Positions 1-11,489 of a stretch of DNA of 64,000 nt are shown here, piece after piece. Location: the NCBI GenBank assembly GCA_914767715.1, contig OU612074.1:11194062-11258061 (forward strand), given 5' to 3'. The stretch comes from Membranipora membranacea (lineage: Eukaryota; Bryozoa; Gymnolaemata; Cheilostomatida; Membraniporidae). Position 1 is the stretch's first letter; the number at the start of each line of letters is the position of its first letter. The translations under genes were made by a program, and so were the position numbers. Below the pieces are notes generated by a model that saw only the letters and a program-made list of their open reading frames with translations, was not told where the DNA came from and did not search any database.

Positions 1-180
1 TTGGGCTAATGTTGCTTTATGGAATGATGTTAACAGGTTTGATGACAATTTTTACATGTAGTTTCTAGTAAGGCTTGATATTGCCAATGAAGCAATAACT
101 TGTTGACCTTGCGCATCAACTAAAAGCAAGCAAGTCAGACTGTACATAATGATGGCCCTGACTGTATAAAAGGATGATTC

Positions 181-331
181 AATCAATCAATCACTCAATC
201 AATCAATCAATCAATTACTCAATAAATTAATGAATCACACAATCAATCACACAATCACTCAATAAATCAATAAATAAATCAATCAATAAATAAATCAACA
301 ACTCAATCAATCAATCAATCAGACTGTATAG
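181..331. repeat. CAAT tetranucleotide microsatellite
   Basis: An imperfect run of caat/aatc units lies just 3' of the copy 1 RhoGAP exon 340-424, in the following intron. The matching place in copy 2 (about 56940-57130) carries a longer, more interrupted version with cagt units, so the array predates the duplication and has changed length since. Confidence 0.85.
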
Positions 332-1314
332 AAGGATACGTAGTTGAGCAGATAGAGACGTATCTAGAGATTCGCGTATAGAAACTATTTCCTGGTGTAA
401 TCCACGCTGCTGAAATAAATCCTCCTGCAAAACAGAGTCATAATCGTTATAATACAGCAAGCAGTGTAAAGAAAATTAGTGAATTACCGTAATACCACAT
501 TTATCAAGTCACTGTATTTGTTAACAAAAGTGCCTCTTGTAATAATACGCTGGGTTGCTGCTTATATTAGAGTATAAGTACCATTTCTTAGAATCTGGAT
601 ATCGCCATAAATCATAGGTATGATGCAGGTTGATTATGACGGTGTAAAAAGCAGATGGGGAAGTTATTCAGGGTGGTTCTATTTGACAAACAAATTTTTG
701 TTTCTCTCTTTTCTGTTCCCTTTATTGATAAAATGCAGGCAAAGGACCTAGGTTGACAAATTGGAACAGTGTAAAGGAACACACAAATCTTTAAAGAACA
801 TGGAATCCGCTACACTGGGAATGATCTATTCCCAATTAAATTTAGACAATAAACCACCAGATGAGGTTTAGAATTGACTGGGGAATGTGTGATGAACACT
901 CACCACTGATTTTCCTTTTTTACTAATATTATCTAGTAAGAAGTATAATTCTTTAGGTATCGGCATAGATGCTTTCCCTGGTTCTGTTACTTGCAGCCCT
1001 TTTTCCTGTTGAGAAAAAAATAAGAAGGTGAGTATAAAGATAAAATATTATGCTTAGTAGATCTTTTGCTTTGTTTATTGCAGTTTGAGATTGATAGTAA
1101 GGAGTTGCACCCTACTATCTAAGGACTGCAACTCCCAAGTATACAATCCATGGTTGCGTACCACCTTGATCTTTTCCCATAGTCATTTTGCTCATTGATG
1201 ATAGTAGGGCTTCTGAAATCAATTACTTTTTTCCCTTTCTGAGCAAAACGGGTGCATGTGTTTTGTTAAATATACTGTTTCATTAACAGATTTATAATCA
1301 TCCCACATATATTA

Positions 1315-1455
1315 ATCATAAAATGGTATAGTTCATATTATAATATGAACTATACCATATTATTATATGTTTTAGTTTATGTAATAACATGGTATAGTTT
1401 GTTTCATAATATGTTATAGTTTATAATATGATATATAGTAATACAAACTATACAC
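1315..1455. repeat. AT-rich palindromic array in copy 1 intron
   Basis: Repeated tataatatgaactataccat-type units in both orientations form an AT-rich array next to the donor of ASH exon 1460-1695. Copy 2 holds a longer array of the same units at about 58345-58690. It looks like unstable satellite-like filler with no coding content. Confidence 0.7.
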
Positions 1456-1794
1456 ATACCAGTTGGTGTATTTTCTCTGGAGGTGTATCCCTGATAGGTG
1501 TGGGTAAATGTGTCAGAGCTTCTAATGAACACCCGAAGCAGCTTAGAGTATAACTACCCAACACTGTCAAAAAGAAATCCTTCCCTCCTTCTAAGTGAAG
1601 CACTAGAATGTCTTCTAATTTATCTTCTCCCGAGTTGAGGGTTGAAGCCGTCTTGTCGTTAACATAAACTTCTAAATCCAATGTGGCAGTATCACCTGTA
1701 ACAAACAGCAAGAGTGTGAGTTAAAATGAGAGGGTTAAAGCGCATGTTCTGTCTCTGTTCGAAGGCTGCTAAATAAAAGTACCTAAAGGGTGTG

Positions 1795-1920
1795 GCCGCC
1801 ATATTTGGAGCCAAGTTCTTCTCAGTTTGCAGGCAGGTTGAAGCACGCCTGGGGTGTCAGTTGAGCCAAGTAGTCAAAAGACTGCAGCAGGATTCACACA
1901 CTTGCATATTACAGGGAAAA
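1795..1920 (-). repeat. Degenerate SINE-like repeat in OCRL copy 1 intron
   Basis: The stretch with gcaggcaggttgaagcac and gactgcagcaggatt resembles the body of the SINE at 29127-29345 (gcaggtcagagcactcctgg, gactgcagtggatt). The same piece is in copy 2 at about 59037-59160, so it was inserted before the duplication. Confidence 0.4.
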
Positions 1921-3479
1921 CAAGCCTAACCATTATTGCATCTTGAGTTTAAACTGTTTCTTATAATTATGGTGTATATAGGCAAATATAGCAAGGGTGA
2001 ACGAAGAGAAAACACTCTGTGACTATGTGATAAAGAAATCAAAAGCTTGTGGGGTAATCTTTTTTTATCAAGCCTGCCTGCATTTTGAGTTGCTCCCATA
2101 CAGGCAATTGGTGCATCTATAGAGTTGAAGCAAGCAAAAAATAGGATAATTAGACCAATCTTTTAGAGTAATAGAAATCATATTCTTATAGTTTATGTGC
2201 AGTCACATCAACGTTATTCATCCCAAAAACGCCACTGCCGTCAACCCGTGGAAAGTTTGAGTTGCCAATCTAAAGTGTTTCTATAGCATCTCGTAACACC
2301 TCGAAATAGATTGTATCATTTGAAAATACAACAACAATTTGTAGTGTCTAGGAAAACACAGAGGCTTGGTTACCCATAAGGATGCTAACAATTCTCACCC
2401 TTTAGGTTATCATAGATACTAACCATATCCAATAATATAGACACTCACCCTAAAAGATAACAAAATTACTTACCTATGAGGATAACATTGTCACTTACCT
2501 CTAATTTGTTGAGTTTGACTTGAGGTAGATACTCATTCTCTAGTTTATCTAAGTGCTTCATCACGTCTTCATACACCGATTTATAACTGTCATTATTTAT
2601 CACCTTCACCTAAGGGAAACAAATTGAAGTCTGAAGGCACACGATTTATCTTGAATGGTAAGGAAGCTTTTCCCTGAAGCCTGCAAAACCTTTCTAAAAT
2701 GTTTACAGCTAGGATGTGCAAAATGTTGAACCCAGCAAGAATGTTTAATGTCGGAAATCCTACATAAGAATGATTACTATCAAGGATCTGTTCTTTGCAA
2801 GCAGGAGAGAGCACCTTATCACAGACGACTGTCTGAAGAGAGCACCTGCTGCCACAATAACACACTATGACTGCCTGCCAAACACTGTCAGTTTAACAGG
2901 TGCTCCGACAGACTGACAGGTGCTCCAACCTCACAACACTTCAGGCCTGTCACAGCTGCATTGCACAGTCTTAGTCCTAGTCAATGTCTACATGATAATA
3001 CTAATACTAAATTATAGATTCTTAAAGATTGTCACAGCTTGTGTGCTATGTTTTAGCAGCAATACAACAGTGGTCTCATTCAACTTCCCTGATGAGTTTC
3101 CCTTTTCTAATCTTTGTCTATATACACATTTCATTAGTTGATAACGATCAATGGGATCATAGAATTATATGCAGCTATTGGCTTATTGCAAAGTCTTAGT
3201 ACTAGTAAAAGTGTACAAGATAATACTAGATTGATAAAGATATTAGTCCTATGTGACTTCCTTGTCTTGACCAACTAGTACTCAAGCTAGCCTGTCTTGA
3301 CAAGCTTGTTAAGACAGGGTAAACTAAAGCATGCTTAGTCATCAATGTGACTCAAGTCTTACCACAGAGATTATGGCTAGGCGACAATAATACTATGACT
3401 TCAGAGTCAACTATATTATAAAAAATTCTAATTGAATTACTGTCGAATTGTATCTAATACCATCCGGTATGTGCTGTGA

Positions 3480-3580
3480 ATTGCAAACAAACTTGAATTT
3501 TGAAAAAAAATATACTTGAATTTTGAGGAAATAAATTTGAATTTCTAGAAAATAAATTTGAATTTCAGGAAAATAAATAA
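3480..3580. repeat. Short tandem repeat, about 20-bp unit (ttgaatttnaggaaataaa)
   Basis: Four or so units of a ttgaatttc/ttgaggaaataaa motif sit just 3' of the CPAWTDRIL exon of copy 1. Copy 2 (about 61560-61632) has fewer units, showing unit loss or gain since duplication. Confidence 0.6.
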
Positions 3581-6525
3581 CTAATTTGGTACGCTTGCTG
3601 CTGCCACCTACCTTAATATCAAAAGTATGGCTGACAGGTTTGTGGTCTGACAGTAGTAGGCCCATATGTGAGTCGTACTTGAGTGGTTCTATATCAGCTC
3701 CACGATGTAATATCCTGTCTGTCCATGCCGGACATCTCATCTTCTCGCTGTGAATACAAGAACACAAAAATCGTCAATATTTGAATCTATTTTGTTTCCG
3801 TTCACCAGGGTTGCTGAATAGTAATGTGTATATATATATAAATATAAAGTGAGGTTGCCTGAACAATTTTTCTTTTTGATTTGATTTTCATTTGTTGAGA
3901 TAAAACAAGCGAACTGAACATTGATTAGGTATAGTTAGGTTTAGCTAGTTTGGCCATGAATTTCACTTCAATGGCTGTGCAAAATAGCGAATTTTATACG
4001 ATGGAGTCAGCGGCTAGAAGGGAAAAACTCCTATTAAGGTCAAATCACATCAAACTTAAGTGCTCTGTGCTAGTGAAAATTCAGAGGCATACATTTGTCT
4101 CTGCAGCATAGGGCCTGGTATAGACTGAGTTAGAAGGCATAGCCACCATTCCTATCTTGCAGAAAATTAATCTAAGGCACAAGACTATCCTACAACAGAA
4201 TGGGAATTAGTAATTGAGTATAGGGTAACCAGTAATACTAACTCGCCTTGTATCATACTCATTAGTGCCGACGTCATACTTATAGGAGGGAGGGAACGTT
4301 ATCTGTGATTCTTTGTATCCTTCGAATGAGTTATTAGCCTCCCTCTCGCCTATCAGCTGTAGAAATATATGACATGCAGGCATGACTAGAAAGCAAAATT
4401 TTGGTCTTAAGGGTGAAAATTGATACAATTACGCTGTCTTTTGCTGCTCAAGTAATAGCATTGCCAGGGAAAAAAATATACAGCATATTGAGAGTTCTAT
4501 CCAACCTATATATAAATCATGATATATCAAAATATGAGTCAATTTCAATAATAAACATAATTGTTCTTAGAAAGTAAATTTAGCATGAACATTCTCGAAT
4601 TAGTAAATTAGCTTACTTCTTAACGATTGCTCATCTATATCTGAATGCTCTAGATTAGCAATTGATGAGACTAAAAACGATGAAACTCCACATCAATTTC
4701 AAACACATAACTTGTGCAGTTTTTTCTGTGTGAAATATGAAATATTAATATACCTGATCTTTTTGTAGCAGTGGAGTCCAGTTTGTATCTATTATCAGAT
4801 GTTTTACTTTTTCTATTGGTATATCTGTTATCCTGTAGTTCAAATCTCCCAACCAGAATATCAAACTACAATAAAACAAATCAACGCTATATAATACATG
4901 TTTGCTACAATAAGTACTAGAAACTGAATTATCTGCAAGTTTCCTAGCCTAATTTTTACACAAAGAAACTCAACACTTGGTAATCTTTTATTCATCAATT
5001 TCTCAACTGATGTTGTGTCCTCGTGGAACAGGGAAAGACAACTGACAATCCCAACACGTTGCAAGAAGCATAAATCTGCTATCCATATTATCACTGACAT
5101 ACCATGAAAGGGATTAAAAGGGTTCCACCTTTGTCATATATGCCAAAGCGTTGGAGGGGTCATATATGACTGGTGAGACTTTTTTCAAAAGATCGAAATT
5201 GACGCTGACAAGAGATAAAAGGATTCAAAGGGTTTCACTTTTGCTATATAGCGATTTAGGGGACATATATTCCTTCCTGGTGAAAATTTTCCAAAATAAT
5301 TATTTAAAACAACACATTCACATCTTACTCATGACGAGCTATGGTGGGGTTGTTAGAGTTGACATCAATGAATGGTCCGCTGAACGCCATCCTGTCCATA
5401 ATATCTCGGTAATCCTGATTACGTTGCAAAAGCAACCTTGAACTTTACAAAAGGTGTGCTATTTTTAGCATCTTTAAATTTGAAACAACTATTTGTATAA
5501 AATAAATAATATGGGCAGTTAAGTGCATCAATCAATTCACCGGTAACTTGTGATTTCACTCTTCCTTTATCGTTTTTGTGGAAATTCAGGATGTAAGAAT
5601 GAGAGATGGCCTTTGGTTCAGGGTAAAGTGGAGTCAGGTAGATTGAGCTGAAATTTCCCAGGAACAACCAGTAATGTGGAAGGAAGGGATTCCAAGGGTG
5701 TGAGAAAATATCTGCCGTCCTCATTCATTGCCAGATGCAAAACTTGAAAGGAGATATCATAAATTGAAATCTTGAACAACATTTCAGAGTTATGTTATCA
5801 CAGCAAAAATAGGTCAGATTTAGTTTTCCATTTAGTTTTATCACAAAACTGCCCGGTTGACTGCTGGTTGACAGCTCGTTCACATTCTGTCCTGTCCTCC
5901 ATTCCGTTTCTCTCACAGAGTCAGCGAACACCAGAGCGTCTTTACTTAGGTCTAACTCCTGAAACCTGTAAATAATAAAGAGTAATAATTAATAATGTAT
6001 TGAATAATAAATATAATAAAGTATTTTAATAACATAACAACTCAAATAAACAACTACAAAATTAGATACAAAAATTTGTGTTTCAAAAAAGAAACAATGT
6101 ATATTTGAGATAGCGACATTAGTCAAAGTTTCTCAACCGCGGATCCAAATTTTATGAATGACACACCTTCCCTCCCACACCCCCCCCCCCCCCGCATATT
6201 GATAGTATGGCAAGCTGAAATTAATCAAACCTCATTACTTTTCAACTTCAACTTCAATTTCAACCTCAGCAAACTAACATTGGTGCTTGTTTACATTAGG
6301 ACACTCCATAACCAGTGAAACTTGTTAATAGTTACACTTCCAGGGTACATCATAATGTTATGGCCTGGGGAAGTTCTAATTAGAGTTCCATACCCGTCAT
6401 GGAAGCTTGTTGTGCGAAACAAACATCAACACGCCAAACACTACTTCTGCATTTTATGAGTTAGGTTTTTCAATAGTACATAAACATCCCAAGCATTTCA
6501 TGTTTATATGAATTAGCTAGGGAAG

Positions 6526-6727
6526 AGGACAGAGAAGAGGAATTGTGCCATCTTAGTAAACCATAAATACAATGACTTTTAATTTTTCTATATTTTGATT
6601 GTTTTTACCTCAGAACCAGTTTTTACAGTTTTTACAGTTTTACATTTTAATTTACCAAGGGGCATTTTTGTCTGTTATTGTAAGCATTCTTGGATGAGAA
6701 GTTTTAAAATTAAAACTAACAAACAAT
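6526..6727 (+). mobile_element. 5'-truncated LINE 3' end (same family as 44010..46330)
   Basis: From aggacagagaagagg to the A-rich end this copy matches 46135-46320 almost base for base, including ccatcttagt, ttttacctcagaaccag and ggggcattttt. It is only the last 200 bases of that element and begins abruptly inside the end of its reading frame, the usual outcome of incomplete target-primed reverse transcription. It lies upstream of the OCRL copy 1 exons, in the opposite orientation. Confidence 0.85.
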
Positions 6728-6832
6728 ATTTGAAGCAAAACCAGAGACCATCGACAGGAAATGTAATGTATATATATAAATTGGTTACCAAGCAGACCTG
6801 GGTGCGTTTTGCCTCTGTAAGCGTTCTGTTAG

Positions 6833-7547
6833 ATGGATTCAGGAGAGTTAATCAGTATAGTACTGAGAGGGCGGAGAGAGTGAGACCACCACGCAGTAGT
6901 ATACCCTCAGAGGTAAGTACCTGTTCTCAAATAAACTTAAAATGTGTTTACCGCTTCTCGCTATATGTAAATACAACTGTTTGGTTGTTCATTTTATGGC
7001 AGGCCACCAGAATAAGGATTTGAGAGAGTGTATGTTATTGTGTGTTATCTGGAGTGGGGCCTTTGTTCCTCACATCTTCATGGCCTTGAAAACCATTCCA
7101 ACACATTTTTCTGACATTAGGTGAACTTTTTGTTCTCAAATCATGAAAAAATACTGTCTATACCTCACTTTGCAGCCAATGGTACTTAGCGTTGCACGGT
7201 TGTTATTTCGATCGTTGGACGCCTTAAAAATGTCTTTGTGAGGTTGGCATACAGCCTCATGAAAGTTTCCTTCTTTTTTTTGCGATGATATGAACGTTTT
7301 GTCAAATTCATTTGGTCACAGCCCTAAAATAATATTTTTGTTATCTTTCATGAAGCCTGAGTTCATATTGCTACATATTGTTGCATTACAGGGACTGACT
7401 CGGTTCCACCCTTACCTAACTGATGGCGTAGATATGATAGATGACCTGAGCTCATATAGATACTCAGTGGACAATGTACACTGGGCTCATCTGGAACTGA
7501 AACACACCAAGAAACGACGTCGTGTCGTACTAGCTACTACAAAGTAA
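6833..7547 (+). CDS. Unrecognised C-terminal gene piece, two exons
   Basis: Exon 6833-6912 has an acceptor (gttctgttag) and a strong donor (cagag|gtaagt). It reads 26 codons (GFRRVNQYSTERAERV to SSIPSE) and ends in phase 0. Exon 7392-7547 follows the acceptor tgcattacag and reads 51 codons from GLTRFHPYLTDGVDM to KRRRVVLATTK, then TAA. The join is clean, giving a basic 77-residue C-terminus. I do not recognise the family. Upstream sequence is the LINE fragment at 6526-6727 and the opposite-strand OCRL copy, so the gene may have lost its 5' part, or earlier exons lie in OCRL introns. The exon pair is inferred from splice signals and phase alone. Confidence 0.45.
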
Positions 7548-7599
7548 GCAATAGTATTAATATGAACTTTATTTGCTATTAAATGCCCCTTTTGGGGCT

Positions 7600-7792
7600 A
7601 ATGAGAGTATGCTTACAGAATATGGAATAAGATTCATCATATCTATTCAGCGTACCCTTGTACAAGGTAAGGGTGAACAAGCTAGGGTTATGAATGATAA
7701 GCTTACTTCCATTTGCAGCATGGCTAGTGTCCAGGATTCGAACCTGCAACTCTCAGATTGAGAATCCTAACCACTACACCACCCTTTCATCA
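7600..7792 (-). repeat. tRNA-derived sequence (SINE head or tRNA pseudogene)
   Basis: On the minus strand, gggtggtgtagtggttagg supplies an A-box (TGGTGTAGTGG) and ggttcgaatcc a perfect B-box at tRNA spacing. The acceptor ends pair at six of seven positions. The anticodon arm is poor (only about three canonical pairs around caatctg), so a working tRNA is unlikely. A non-tRNA tail seems to follow towards 7600. Confidence 0.55.
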
Positions 7793-9000
7793 ATTGTTTC
7801 TCAAGCTGTTATCTTTGGACTATTGATGTGGCCTACTTATCTCCATAAGGAATTCAGTGTGAAGACCTAAAGTGGAGTTGTAGAGTGGGGGGGGGGGTGG
7901 GCGGGCACATTTTTGGTGCTCACATTTATGTAACTGACTCTAATGCTCAGTGAAACAAATCTTAATCTGCATATATCATAGACTTTTAGAAGATAAAATT
8001 TGTGATTCTTGATACTTGGGACCCAGAGGATTATGATGATTAGCACATTGGAGTTTAGCCATGAGTCCATGAGTTTTTGAATAGAATCAAACATTATCAG
8101 TTAGCAAAATTCACAAAGGAGAGATTGAATCAAAAATCATTATGATGCCACACTTCATCCTAATGTATTATGAAATACCAAAAAACAATCCAACAACTAG
8201 TTCAAGTTGTAGGGAATTTCACAGTGTCACAGACCGTTTGAATACATATCAGTGATTTGATTGTTTTTCTGACGAATGCTGATTTATTTGTAGGAATATA
8301 TACATGCTGTTCACACCGTGGCATACATCTCAGCTTCGTATACTCTGGACAGTTAACTAGAAGGTCTACCCAAACCAGAGATGAAAAACGATATCATATA
8401 CCTCAGTCATGTAATTTTGGCTTGCTTTTCAAAGTTCTGGCCTTAATTTACTGAAGATTATCAAATTAACCTTATTTTATCTTGAAAAAACCTATTTTAC
8501 TGCTCATTCTTCAACATTGACACCCTACTCAGCTACGCTGTACAATATGCTTATTTACGATAATATGCTTTAAATGGATCCATTGTTTTTTTTAGCCGAT
8601 TCCCCCTCAAAAGTTTACCACTGTGGAGGTAGGGGGTCCACAGATATTTCCTCAATGCTGGACAGATTTATTTTTCTACAATTGTTAACTATTATTAGTC
8701 CATTACCTACCTTATTGTTATTATTTACAAAGCCAAATATTGTCCTGTTGTTACATTGCTCAATTATTTTCTTGTCTTGAGAAAGATTGTCAGTTATATG
8801 CAATAAATACTGTTCTCATTACTCTTGTGGAGGTAAAGTTCACATGATTCGTGTAGCCTTGTAACTTTATTTGGTAACTGAAAGCCATAGCCTGCATGGT
8901 TCAAGATGGCGTGTCCTACACTTTCCGTATGCAAGTTATCTTCACTGCATCCATGTAGGCACAACTCTTAACTTGATAACAATAGCAATAGCAATAACAT
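7793..9000. other. Non-coding spacer
   Basis: I see no supported gene here. It has a poly-G run near 7887-7906 and, at about 8755-8880, a sequence (tgcaataaatactgttctc) that recurs in diverged form at about 9175-9310. Confidence 0.5.
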
Positions 9001-9004
9001 ATCT

Positions 9005-9310
9005 GTTGGTAGGTTGAGTAGATAGAGTCTAAACTTTGCAAACTTGAAGTCATGGGTTTCGATTCGATTCTCTTTTTATGATTTTTAAGGATCAAAGACA
9101 GGAGGGAATACTACCCAAACCAAACCTCAGCCTGCCTCACCCATAATGCATGCTGACAAAATGGACTTGTTTTCACATTGCTCAGTTTTCTTCTTGACTT
9201 GAAGATTTTCTGCTATATGTAATAAATACTGTTCTCGAAACTAATGTGCACATACAATTAACAGTATAGTAAAGTCTGTAACTTTACATTGTAAAAGAAA
9301 CCGGTCGTCA
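9005..9310 (+). repeat. tRNA-derived SINE-like element
   Basis: The head reads gtaggttgagtagatagagt, then catgggtttcgattcgat, which resembles A- and B-boxes separated as in tRNA promoters. The tail includes ataaatactgttctc, also found around 8800. It is diverged and edges are uncertain. Confidence 0.5.
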
Positions 9311-9552
9311 TGTTGAAACAAATTTTATTGATTGGTCTGAAAAGTTAGATTAAAAATCATCAATGTAAATCATATTATGTGCAAAACAATTTTACTTGAA
9401 GAAAAGTAAAAAATAACATCTGGTTGCTGCATTTAAATTTTAAATAATTTTTTTGCTGGATTTCTTAATGGCTGGCTATAATCTAGAAATGAATTATTGA
9501 AAGAACACTGGGAAATCATGTATTGGAATTTAGTAGCAATTAACATTCTTCC

Positions 9553-10479
9553 TTAATCCATTCCACAGAACCCATTAGAACAGCCACTACCCTCACCGTC
9601 ATATCTGTATATGAAATCACTGGGTTTGCTTGAGCACCTCATCACTGAGCATGTCCTCTCCCATGCTTTACAGTTTCCATTATACGACCCGTAAACCGGT
9701 ATGCTGATTATGGGACCGATCTTTGTAGGCATCGAGGCATCACTCCATATAGCGCGATGTGTGCCGCAACTTGTGTGAGAATACTGTGAATTAATACAGT
9801 GGTCAAGTAGTTTTGTTCCTGCATCTCCACTGAAACGAAACCATGGTCTTCCCTCATCCACCATATGTGCGTTGTCACAGTTAGCATTTCCAAAATTAAT
9901 GCCTGTGCCATTGTGATCTTTGCGCCAGTATTCTGTAAGGTTAGAAGCAGACTGACATTGTGGTGGCTGTGGATAGAAGGGTGTTGTCGTGGATGTTGTT
10001 GTTGTTGTTGTAGGCTTGGTTGTTGTGATAGTGGGTGTTGTAGTTGGCATTTGAGTTGTCAGTTTAGTTTTGGCAGAAGATGGTTTTGAAGTTGTCGGCT
10101 TTGTTGTGGTGGAAGTTGACGTTTGGCTTGTCTGTTCAGTTGTTCTGGAAGTTGGTGTTAAAGCTGGCTTCGTGGTTGGTTTACTTGTAGGCGCTACCTT
10201 ATTTTGTGCTGCTGCCTTACAAGAAATCAGCTGGTCGGTAAGGTCTTCATAAAGAATTTTCTCCGCTCTCAGCTGGATATCGAAGTGATCGATCTCTCTT
10301 ACTGCGCGCTGTCGTGTTGACGGCAAAACTTTGCAGCCATCTTTGATCAGTAGCTCTAGCATAACATGATTTCTTTGCCTGTACATCTCGAGCTGGAAAT
10401 TGGTAGTCCCATGTAAAACAGAAGCTTGAAGAGTTGTCAGCGCCATTGCAGTGGCGACATAATACAATGCGGAGACCAT
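9553..10479 (-). CDS. Secreted D8C-domain protein with Thr-rich stalk
   Basis: The 308-residue frame is in one coding exon. Residues 1-23 look like a signal peptide (MVSALYYVATAMALTTLQAS). Residues about 25-90 are a charged, probably helical region with two cysteines. Residues about 92-170 are almost wholly Thr/Ser/Pro/Lys, a mucin-like stalk open to O-glycosylation. Residues about 172-306 match the D8C domain of uromodulin, GP2 and related proteins: EYWR near the start, then CDN, WFRFSGDAGTKL, CGTHRAIWSD and paired cysteines up to CSNGFC. In that family the domain sits in extracellular, often mucosal or pathogen-binding proteins. There is no membrane segment or ZP domain, so it is probably released. 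The start codon directly follows an acceptor (ttatttcacag|ATG), so a non-coding first exon is expected upstream. Function in this animal is unknown. Confidence 0.8.
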   Translation of the reverse strand: MVSALYYVATAMALTTLQASVLHGTTNFQLEMYRQRNHVMLELLIKDGCKVLPSTRQRAVREIDHFDIQLRAEKILYEDLTDQLISCKAAAQNKVAPTSKPTTKPALTPTSRTTEQTSQTSTSTTTKPTTSKPSSAKTKLTTQMPTTTPTITTTKPTTTTTTSTTTPFYPQPPQCQSASNLTEYWRKDHNGTGINFGNANCDNAHMVDEGRPWFRFSGDAGTKLLDHCINSQYSHTSCGTHRAIWSDASMPTKIGPIISIPVYGSYNGNCKAWERTCSVMRCSSKPSDFIYRYDGEGSGCSNGFCGMD

Positions 10480-10768
10480 CTGTGAAATAAATAAGATTAA
10501 CTCTTTGCAATAGTGAGAAAAGCCAAAATATAAGCCTGTGTATGAGTCACAAACGCATTAGAGCAGGCAATCACCCACAATCGTGTCTAGTAACAGAAAG
10601 CAATGTTCTCATAAATTGCCAACAGCCATCACATAAGTTTGTCCATTCTTTACTATATTGAGTACAGCACAAACAGGTGCGTATAGCTGCAGTTGAACTG
10701 CCACACAATTAAGAGCTATTTTTCCGGAGTTTTAAGAAACCGAAACTTTTCCTGAGCTATTTACTTAC

Positions 10769-10845
10769 CTTGAGCTGGCTATGTTGGCTGGTAGCGCGTT
10801 GACTATCAAACAAGAAATGAAGCTATATGCTGCTACATGCTGGGG
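10769..10845 (-). other. Putative 5' UTR exon of the D8C gene
   Basis: A strong donor (ctcaag|gtaagtaa) ends this stretch at 10769. The only coding exon starts with a splice acceptor at 10480, so a leader exon here would complete the transcript. An AT-rich box (tttaaata) lies a few bases further upstream. Confidence 0.4.
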
Positions 10846-10849
10846 GGTG

Positions 10850-11485
10850 TGTTATTTAAATTAAAGTTGTGTAATCTTATCAGTGTTCTCACTTTTAGCC
10901 TCACTTTCACACCATCTCGGCCCTAAAACACTGAGGATCACCGCTACACCCCTAATAATTATCATTATCAATTCTCTGTTCATCAAGATAAATACAATAA
11001 TCAGTCAGAAGCAGTACTTGACTGTCACAGTATCACAGCCTATCACCCTGTAATGGACCTGTCGGTCATCGGTCAAAAACTGTGCCCAATTTTGAGATTG
11101 GTTAAAATTTTAAAGTCACACGGTTATTGTTAAAGTTTTTTTTTAACAAAATCTAATTTTTTAACTGTCAGTTTCATATCGTAGCATAGCGTGGTGGAAA
11201 AGGTTGACGTAGATTTATCAGTAGTGACATACAGAAAAACAATGTCTATTTTTTTTCCCCTTTATGCTTTATTTGTTAATATAAGATATATGCAGTCAGG
11301 TAGTCTGTGACCAAGCAGCCGCAGACAAGAGAGGTGACCGCCTGACTGGAAGGAACCTTAGCTACCCCACTCATGCACTAAAGCCCAGCACAACTACCCC
11401 CAACCCATCATCTGCACACCCCTAATAATGGTCTAACAATGGTTGACCTGTATCAGATGTGCGCGGCAGACAAGTAAGTCATACC
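10850..11485. other. Intergenic, probable D8C promoter side
   Basis: No gene is supported. The first part lies upstream of the D8C leader exon and may hold its promoter; I cannot point to a specific site. Confidence 0.4.
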
Positions 11486-11489
11486 AATT

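Larger units (their letters stand above)
1..5965 (-). pseudogene. OCRL: OCRL/INPP5B-type inositol polyphosphate 5-phosphatase, copy 1 (broken, runs off the left edge)
   Basis: The family removes the 5-phosphate from phosphoinositides on endosomes and Golgi; the order is 5-phosphatase, ASH, RhoGAP-like. Exons seen on the minus strand: 5884-5965 (FQELDLSKDALVFADS), remnant 5329-5413, 4754-4865 ([11 protein letters not shown]), 4247-4356 ([16 protein letters not shown]), 3612-3747 (CPAWTDRIL and SDHKPV), 2499-2609, 1460-1695 ([21 protein letters not shown]), 904-1005 and 340-424 (start of RhoGAP). Two lesions stand out against copy 2. About 110 bp is missing at 5413/5414, removing the acceptor and the GNKGG to SHLAAH core. 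About 840 bp is missing near 2160, removing the first ASH exon. The donor after 4247 is GC (GCGAGT). No exon for the segment normally found between FQEL and GNKGG was seen. The 3' exons would lie left of base 1. Family assignment is sure; pseudogene status is strong inference. Confidence 0.85.

Noticed and set aside
7723-7790. A functional tRNA gene
   Set aside because: A- and B-boxes are good but the anticodon stem does not form properly, and other SINE-like copies exist in the window.
9865-10252. Cys/Val-rich frames opposite the D8C gene
   Set aside because: They are the antisense of the Thr-rich stalk and have no independent support.
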